Shown one piece after another: positions 58,856 to 64,000 of a DNA stretch of 64,000 bases; position 1 is the stretch's first letter; each line of letters opens with the position of its first letter. The notes beneath the pieces were generated by a model. The model was not told the DNA's origin and ran no database searches. It worked only from the letters and a program-made list of their open reading frames with translations. The translations under genes and the position numbers were made by a program. The stretch covers positions 1,520,501 through 1,584,500 of the forward strand of contig CP168942.1 in NCBI GenBank assembly GCA_041871065.1, given 5' to 3'. Source of the DNA: Weissella confusa (lineage in GTDB: Bacteria > Bacillota > Bacilli > Lactobacillales > Lactobacillaceae).

Positions 58856-61024
58856 TTAAGCTGGTCCGGTTCCTATTGTCCAAGTAATAGTTCCGGAATA
58901 GTCTTTATCTCCAGAATTCCAATCAATATGTTGATTTCTTAAACCGTTGAATTTCAATGAAAATAGTTGCTTGAGAGCATCCGGATGACCATTATATTTT
59001 GAACTATCGACTATTCGATAGATTCCTTTTTGAACCAGGAGCGTATCATTAACTCTCGTATAATCGAACAAATCCGTTTGTTCAGTACCATTCAATTCTT
59101 TTCCAAAGATAGTGAGCGTCGGTGAGCCAATCATAAAGTTATCGTCCATATTGACCTTTACATGCCACTTCACATCTTTTTTCGCAGGATCGGTATTTGC
59201 AATATCAAGATCACCCTTCAGATTTGCTGCTCCTTGTTGAGCGGCTCCGTCAAAAACTATATCCCCGTAGTGGACAGTTCCGAAATCAATCGCAGGCGCA
59301 TACAACTGTAATGTTCCCCCGTATTTAACAGTCGTAGATTCAAATAATTGAGTTTTTTCATCAATAGTCTCTTGACTATAGTTAACAGATTCTTGATTTG
59401 GCACATATCCCTCAACTTCAGGACTTTTAATATCTTTAAAGTTCTTTAAATCAAAAGTTGGCTTATAACTTGCATCATTATTTTTTAAATATTCATCAAT
59501 TGTTTCTTTCACCTGATAAAGATCAATTGCATCTGCTGGGGCTGCGGGCGTTCCTGTTAGGCCGTCATCGAAGACGTAATGAACCTTACGAGTGAAATTT
59601 AAGGTAGGGTAGTCCATGTGGTGCTCCACATGAATAATGATTGGCGTATTGTTGTCATTAATTGTTCCAGATGGATTTTCCAATGACTTTACATCAACGC
59701 CCTTTGGCAGCTCAACGTGGTCAATAATGTTCGTAGTATCGTAATCGTACGAATCTCCGTATGCATAATTTTGATCATTGCCAGTCTTAGACTTCACTGC
59801 CATACCATTTTTGATAACAGGTGAATCTTTTTGGGTATCATCAACAACCTTATATGGCAAATTTTCAACAGCGGCATCATACTTTACATTGATAATGTTA
59901 GGTGTCGAACCGTCATCTGCCAGTTCCTTGGTAACAATTGTTCTGTTTGCTCTTTCTGCTGCACTATTATTTAACGTTGCGTGCTCAATGTGAGGCGCAA
60001 TGTAATTCTGTCCATTAGCTCCTACGTCATTACCTGAGACCGATAAGTGTTCACCGATAATACTGGTAATAACGCTCTTCTTCCCGAGAGAGTAATTTGA
60101 TGACCCCGGATCTACATTTTCATTAACGTAGTTAACATCTGTCTTAGTTGTTGCATATGACCCTGAAAAATTCGAAAAATTGATACCACCATCATCAAGA
60201 TCTCCATTTCCTGCATTAGTAGTCACAGCACCAATATACAAATGCGAAACATGGTCCGGAAGCTGTAGAGAAACTGTTTTAGATTGCTTTGGAACAGAAA
60301 ATGTTATGACGCCTGGCTGACCATCATCTGAGTGCTTATAATGAACGTCATATGTTTGGTTAATAACTTTTTTTGCAAACCATCCCGCCCAAGTTGGTCC
60401 TGTTTCAAACTGATTAATTAGTTGGTTAGATTGCACACCATTTTGTGAGGTACGGACCACGTTCTGGTGGGTGGTATCTCCACCCATGTCAGCATACACA
60501 CCAAATACTGACTGCCATTTTGTGTTTTCATTCGCGTATCCAGCATTCTTGTGAAAGGCGACTACCTGGTTTTTAGCCATGTGATCAGGATTATCTGTGG
60601 TTAGTATCACACCCATAAAATCTGAATTGAAACTCATATCGTCGCTCGAGTGCAATTCTAGTTGAGCTTCAAAATTGAAGTCTTTCGACAAGTCAAAAGG
60701 ACGATTAAAAGCTACTGTTGCACTACCATTATCCGTATTCTTACCCTGAGCCAACCGCCATTTATGTGATGAAGAATCATAAGTTGGTTTATCAAACGGC
60801 GTAATTGAACTCGCTCTCCTACTATCAGGAGTTGCGTTATCCGGATTAAAGTCATCTGGATTCACGGTAATATCGTCGGCAGTTTCATCTTTGCCTACGG
60901 TCAATTGCTTTGCAGGTTTAGCATCTGCGTTTGTAACTGGAGTGGCTCCAACAAACGGAATAACCCCAAAACCTAGCAACGTTGTAGTTAACAGTGTTGC
61001 ACTTAACGTTTTAAATTTTTTCAT
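58856..61024 (-). CDS. Large WxL surface protein with L-type lectin-like domain (module B)
   Basis: 722 aa from ATG at 61024 (MKKFKTLSATLLTTTLLG) with GAGGTG upstream. Signal peptide; lectin-like domain (about 70-310, with WRLAQGKNTDNGSATVAFNRP and LYIGAVTTNAGNGDLDDG); two beta-rich MucBP-like regions; WxL end with APAIDFGTVHYGD and TITWTIGTGPA. Paralogue of the 54686-56710 gene but clearly diverged and more A+T-rich. Confidence 0.88.
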   Translation of the reverse strand: MKKFKTLSATLLTTTLLGFGVIPFVGATPVTNADAKPAKQLTVGKDETADDITVNPDDFNPDNATPDSRRASSITPFDKPTYDSSSHKWRLAQGKNTDNGSATVAFNRPFDLSKDFNFEAQLELHSSDDMSFNSDFMGVILTTDNPDHMAKNQVVAFHKNAGYANENTKWQSVFGVYADMGGDTTHQNVVRTSQNGVQSNQLINQFETGPTWAGWFAKKVINQTYDVHYKHSDDGQPGVITFSVPKQSKTVSLQLPDHVSHLYIGAVTTNAGNGDLDDGGINFSNFSGSYATTKTDVNYVNENVDPGSSNYSLGKKSVITSIIGEHLSVSGNDVGANGQNYIAPHIEHATLNNSAAERANRTIVTKELADDGSTPNIINVKYDAAVENLPYKVVDDTQKDSPVIKNGMAVKSKTGNDQNYAYGDSYDYDTTNIIDHVELPKGVDVKSLENPSGTINDNNTPIIIHVEHHMDYPTLNFTRKVHYVFDDGLTGTPAAPADAIDLYQVKETIDEYLKNNDASYKPTFDLKNFKDIKSPEVEGYVPNQESVNYSQETIDEKTQLFESTTVKYGGTLQLYAPAIDFGTVHYGDIVFDGAAQQGAANLKGDLDIANTDPAKKDVKWHVKVNMDDNFMIGSPTLTIFGKELNGTEQTDLFDYTRVNDTLLVQKGIYRIVDSSKYNGHPDALKQLFSLKFNGLRNQHIDWNSGDKDYSGTITWTIGTGPA

Positions 61025-61035
61025 TATCACTCACC

Positions 61036-62076
61036 TCACCGTACACCACTCTTTAGACGGCGTAGTTCAGCGGCTTGCTTTCGATTACGTCGTACTAAGT
61101 AGGTAATCAACAATACTAATAACAAGAATGCCAACAAGAGTAGAAGTGTTTGCCACCAAGCGAAATGACTAACCGTTACGTTTTGCTTATTAATGGCGTG
61201 TGCCTTTTGTCCTGAGACATCAAAGCTTTGCTTAAAGTGCCAGTGCCCTTCATTAGCGGTTAAATTAATATCAGCCACATATTTACCTGGCGCTAACTTT
61301 TGACCATCCGCAAACATCATTGTGTAATCAAAGTGCGTGTTTGGTGCCACCTTTTGATCACTTTTATCTTCTGCCAAAATTTGTTTATGAGTCTTGGCAT
61401 TATACACAACGGCATGGGATTTCATGCCAGTAATGAAGGCAGGCTTGTCGTTCTGTAACCTAGCCAAAACAGCCGTGTGATAGTTAACCAATGATGCACG
61501 GACTTTATGGATGTGTAAGTCTGGCTTCACAGAATCATTAGACTCATGCAAAACAACCGCTACATCATATGCATAACGATTTCTAACTTGCATACCAGCA
61601 GACTTTTTCTGATCCTTATCTGGGTCAGTCACAAATGAAAGGCCTCCAACTGCAACACCATTAAAGTGCTCTGGTTGAACTGCCAATTTTGCCGAAACCG
61701 TTGTAGAAGAATTTGCTGGAATAGTTACTTCTTTTTGGATTGTAATCATCTGTCCAACATTGGACTTTAACGAAGCATCTGTCTTGATGTTATTTTTTCC
61801 ATATTCAACAACACCGCTATCATTTGTCGAGGCTGGATTAGCGCTCATATGAACACGTAGTGGCTTTGAACTGCCATTCATCAATGTCACTTGCAAAGTT
61901 TGTTCTTGATTAGGCTGCACATTTAAGTCGTAGTACCCTACTTTAGGATCAATTTGACTTTCGGGAAAAATCGGGTCAACTCCAAGCGCACTATTGTTTG
62001 CAGAAGCCGTCGTACCGACTTGGCTGACACCAATGGCTAGGGCGACTGCTAATGCAAGTTGTAGTTTTCTTTTCAT
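61036..62076 (-). CDS. DUF916/DUF3324 membrane protein (WxL partner, module B)
   Basis: 346 aa (MKRKLQLALAVALAIGVSQ), with GGAGGA upstream. Same architecture as its paralogue at 56691-57761: signal peptide, DUF916 (GVDPIFPESQIDPKVGYYDL), DUF3324 (FNGVAVGGLSFVTDPD, RNRYAYDVAVVLHE), C-terminal helix WWQTLLLLLAFLLLVLLITYL and basic tail. First gene of module B and of the whole WxL region. Confidence 0.93.
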   Translation of the reverse strand: MKRKLQLALAVALAIGVSQVGTTASANNSALGVDPIFPESQIDPKVGYYDLNVQPNQEQTLQVTLMNGSSKPLRVHMSANPASTNDSGVVEYGKNNIKTDASLKSNVGQMITIQKEVTIPANSSTTVSAKLAVQPEHFNGVAVGGLSFVTDPDKDQKKSAGMQVRNRYAYDVAVVLHESNDSVKPDLHIHKVRASLVNYHTAVLARLQNDKPAFITGMKSHAVVYNAKTHKQILAEDKSDQKVAPNTHFDYTMMFADGQKLAPGKYVADINLTANEGHWHFKQSFDVSGQKAHAINKQNVTVSHFAWWQTLLLLLAFLLLVLLITYLVRRNRKQAAELRRLKSGVR

Positions 62077-62126
62077 TCTGACATCCTCCTCTTTCCTTCT
62101 TCATACAATAACAAGAGGATTGAGCG

Positions 62127-62167
62127 CTCTGTTCATAACCGCTTTAAAGGGCGTTGTGAACAGAGCC
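62127..62167. promoter_or_regulatory. 41-bp inverted repeat ahead of WxL module B
   Basis: Perfect 10-bp arms GCTCTGTTCA and TGAACAGAGC separated by 21 bp with an imperfect inner repeat (CGCTTT/AGGGCG). It lies about 50 bp before the first WxL-region gene, in the leader or promoter. Either a regulator operator or an mRNA leader hairpin. Confidence 0.55.
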
Positions 62168-62233
62168 TTTTAACTCTTTTTAATTTATCTAAAAATACAA
62201 TCGCTAATATTTTCAGTGTCCTTTTCACGGGCT

Positions 62234-62280
62234 AAAAACAAAAACGGCATAGCTTACTCGTCAGAGCAGGCTATGCCGTT
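62234..62280 (-). terminator. Second terminator downstream of ackA
   Basis: Perfect 11-bp stem AACGGCATAGC/GCTATGCCGTT followed on the minus strand by TTTTTGTTTTT. Confidence 0.78.
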
Positions 62281-62293
62281 TAACTTTCGCATA

Positions 62294-62334
62294 TAAAAAA
62301 GTGAGTCCGATACGAATATCAGACTCACTTTTTA
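62294..62334. terminator. ackA terminator
   Basis: Perfect 12-bp stem AAAAAGTGAGTC/GACTCACTTTTT with a 14-nt loop and U-runs on both strands, 8 bp after the ackA stop. Confidence 0.9.
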
Positions 62335-62341
62335 CTATTTA

Positions 62342-63532
62342 TTATTGTTCGTTCTTCAACGTTTCAACGTCACGAGCAATCATGATTTCTTCGTCAGTTG
62401 CGACCTTCAAAACCTTAACTGATGAATCGTCCGTTGAGATGATCATCTCATCATCACGTTGCTTGTTTTGTTCTTCGTTCATCTTGATACCCATGAAGTT
62501 CAAGCGCTTGATGATTTCTGAACGCAAGTCATCGGCGTTTTCACCGATACCAGCCGTAAAGACAATAGCATCAAGACCTTCAAGCTCCATGTAGTATTGA
62601 CCGATGTAACGAACAACACGGTCAACGAACATTTGGATAGCCAATTCAGCGTGCTCGTTAGTATCACGAACAGCCTTCAAGTCACGCATGTCAGCTGACA
62701 ACGTTGACACACCCAACAAACCTGACTTCTTGTTCAAGATGTTAAGCATTTCGTCGTTAGTCAAACCTTCGCGCTCTTGGATGTAGTAAACCAATGAAGG
62801 ATCAACATCACCTGAACGCGTAGCCATCATAACACCTGCCAATGGTGTGAATCCCATTGACGTATCCAATGACTTACCATCCTTGATAGCCGTAATTGAA
62901 GCACCAGCACCCAAGTGCAATGTCACAATCTTCAAGTCTTCCAATGGCTTACCCAAGATTTCGGCAGTGCGGGCTGCAACGTAACGGTGTGACGTTCCGT
63001 GGGCACCGTACTTACGTGCACCATACTTCGTGTAGTACTCGTATGGCAAAGCATACAAGTAGTTCTTACGAGGCATCGTTTGGTGGAATGCAGTGTCAAA
63101 TACAGCTACTGACGTGGCGTTTGGCAACAACTTTTGGAATACACGGATTCCCATTGCGTTGGCTGGGTTGTGCAATGGTGCATAAGCAGCCAAGCGGTCA
63201 ATCTTGTTCAACACTTCGTCATCAACGATAACTGAGTGGTTAAACCACTCACCACCGGCAACGACACGGTGTCCAACACCCGTGATTTCGTTCAAGTCAG
63301 CAATGACTTCGTGTTCCTTAAGTTGTTCCAATAGCAAGTTAATGGCAGCCTCGTGGTTGTCGATGTCTTGAATCAACTCAAACTTCTCACCGTTGAACTT
63401 CAACGTGAAAATTGAATCGCTCAAACCGATTCGTTCAACTTGTCCCTTTGCAATTACCTTTTCTGCTGGCATCTCAATCAATTGAAACTTCAATGATGAT
63501 GAACCGGCATTAATCGCCATAGTCTTAGCCAT
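62342..63532 (-). CDS. ackA: Acetate kinase
   Basis: 396 aa from ATG at 63532 (MAKTMAINAGSSSLKFQL). Family signatures: INAGSSSLKFQ at the N-terminus, VFDTAFHQTMPRKNYLYALP near 174, HGTSHRYVA near 208, HLGAGASITAIKDGKS near 238, FTAGIGENADDLR near 330. Makes ATP and acetate from acetyl phosphate, important in heterofermentation. Downstream of the methyltransferase gene typical of Firmicute ackA loci. Confidence 0.98.
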   Translation of the reverse strand: MAKTMAINAGSSSLKFQLIEMPAEKVIAKGQVERIGLSDSIFTLKFNGEKFELIQDIDNHEAAINLLLEQLKEHEVIADLNEITGVGHRVVAGGEWFNHSVIVDDEVLNKIDRLAAYAPLHNPANAMGIRVFQKLLPNATSVAVFDTAFHQTMPRKNYLYALPYEYYTKYGARKYGAHGTSHRYVAARTAEILGKPLEDLKIVTLHLGAGASITAIKDGKSLDTSMGFTPLAGVMMATRSGDVDPSLVYYIQEREGLTNDEMLNILNKKSGLLGVSTLSADMRDLKAVRDTNEHAELAIQMFVDRVVRYIGQYYMELEGLDAIVFTAGIGENADDLRSEIIKRLNFMGIKMNEEQNKQRDDEMIISTDDSSVKVLKVATDEEIMIARDVETLKNEQ

Positions 63533-63578
63533 GTGTACTTGTCTCCTCTTTTCCAAACGGAATTGTTCAATATCTGCA

Positions 63579-63592
63579 GATTAGTATATCAC
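63579..63592 (-). promoter_or_regulatory. Candidate ackA promoter
   Basis: Extended -10 TGATATACT (TATACT at 63583-63588), with no -35 at the usual distance; a TTGACA at 63611-63616 is 22 bp away, too far for a standard promoter. Confidence 0.4.
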
Positions 63593-63644
63593 AATTTCTT
63601 ATGAATATCTTGTCAACTATTTCGGACGTGTGTCAGTCGTACGA

Positions 63645-64000
63645 CTACGCGTGTAGCATGTGGTTCGCAGTCATCCATGCCGTCATCTCTGTCACGAAAT
63701 CTTTGTTCTCTGCAACGTTCGTCAATTCTGGTGTTTTTGCCAACATAACTGGCGTTGCTTGGATAGCATCCCCCCCGGCACGTTGCAAAACTAAGATTGC
63801 CTTGGCAGCAGCCTTGTTTGCGAACAGCTTGTCTGGGAATTGCAACAAAGCCTGGAAGTACACGTTTTCTGATTGCAAGTACTTCAACAATGATTGGGCT
63901 TGTTCCGTCTCAAATAGATTTGCTGGCACAATGATGGCTGCCATGCCACCTGGTCGCAAAGCGTTAACAGCTTGTTCAATCAACAAATGGTGTACATAAG
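63645..64000 (-). CDS. Class I SAM methyltransferase, YtxK-like, C-terminal part
   Basis: The last 118 codons of a gene that enters from the right edge. The frame HHLLIEQAVNALRPGGMAAIIVPANLFE is the RPGG strand-turn of a Rossmann methyltransferase after the N6-adenine-type motif region; then GDAIQATPVMLAKTPEL. In Bacilli and lactobacilli a predicted adenine-specific methyltransferase (ytxK) lies directly upstream of ackA, matching this position. Confidence 0.8.
   Translation of the reverse strand, partial: YVHHLLIEQAVNALRPGGMAAIIVPANLFETEQAQSLLKYLQSENVYFQALLQFPDKLFANKAAAKAILVLQRAGGDAIQATPVMLAKTPELTNVAENKDFVTEMTAWMTANHMLHA

Overview
The window looks like a low-to-moderate GC lactic acid bacterium of the Leuconostoc/Weissella branch of Lactobacillales, most likely Weissella. 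The reasons are the gene order priA-fmt-rsmB-stp-stk-rsgA-rpe-thiN ... smc-ftsY-ylxM-ffh-rpsP, the WxL-type surface proteins with DUF916/DUF3324 partners, the oleate hydratase and the GH43 xylosidase. The species is inference, because no marker was searched against a database.

Positions 1 to about 21,000 hold the right-hand part of a tailed-phage prophage with HK97-type packaging. Read from the right it contains a tyrosine integrase, a lysogeny cassette on the + strand (CI-like repressor, ImmA-type protease with zinc ribbons, a PH-like protein and an antisense membrane protein), a divergent operator region, and then a long minus-strand lytic program. That program runs through Cro-like, Rha and AntA/KilAC regulators, many small proteins, a replication/recombination block (Sak4-like ATPase, DUF669, primase-like, D5-like helicase, RusA-like resolvase), a late regulator, a tRNA-like RNA, HNH/TerS/TerL, portal, prohead protease and the first 151 codons of the capsid protein. 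A 246-bp non-coding gap beside the helicase holds eleven short iteron-like repeats in two opposing sets around an A+T-rich core, a good candidate phage origin. The prophage abuts the 3' end of rpsP and appears to separate rpsP from its usual downstream partners (rimM/trmD).

Positions 21,038 to 52,065 are a conserved housekeeping block, nearly all on the minus strand: rpsP, ffh, ylxM, ftsY, smc, rnc, acpP, plsX, recG, then fakA, an Asp23-family gene, rpmB, thiN, rpe, rsgA, stk, stp, rsmB, fmt and priA. Between recG and fakA sits a metabolic insertion: an MFS transporter and GH43 beta-xylosidase with a divergent AraC-type regulator and a cre site in the xylosidase promoter, plus an oleate hydratase that converges on fakA.

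Positions 52,238 to 62,076 hold a cell-surface locus: an Mga-like regulator followed by two tandem copies of a three-gene module (DUF916/DUF3324 membrane protein, large lectin-like WxL protein, small WxL protein). The small WxL gene of the second copy carries a one-base frameshift just after its signal peptide. Each module has a related hairpin between its large and small WxL genes. The window ends with ackA and the 3' part of the methyltransferase gene commonly found upstream of it.

Regulatory features readable in the sequence include two cre-like boxes, phage operators of the form TAGA-N6-TCTA, a near-identical 24-bp inverted repeat upstream of both rpsP and rpmB, many intrinsic terminators, and a 41-bp inverted repeat ahead of the WxL locus.
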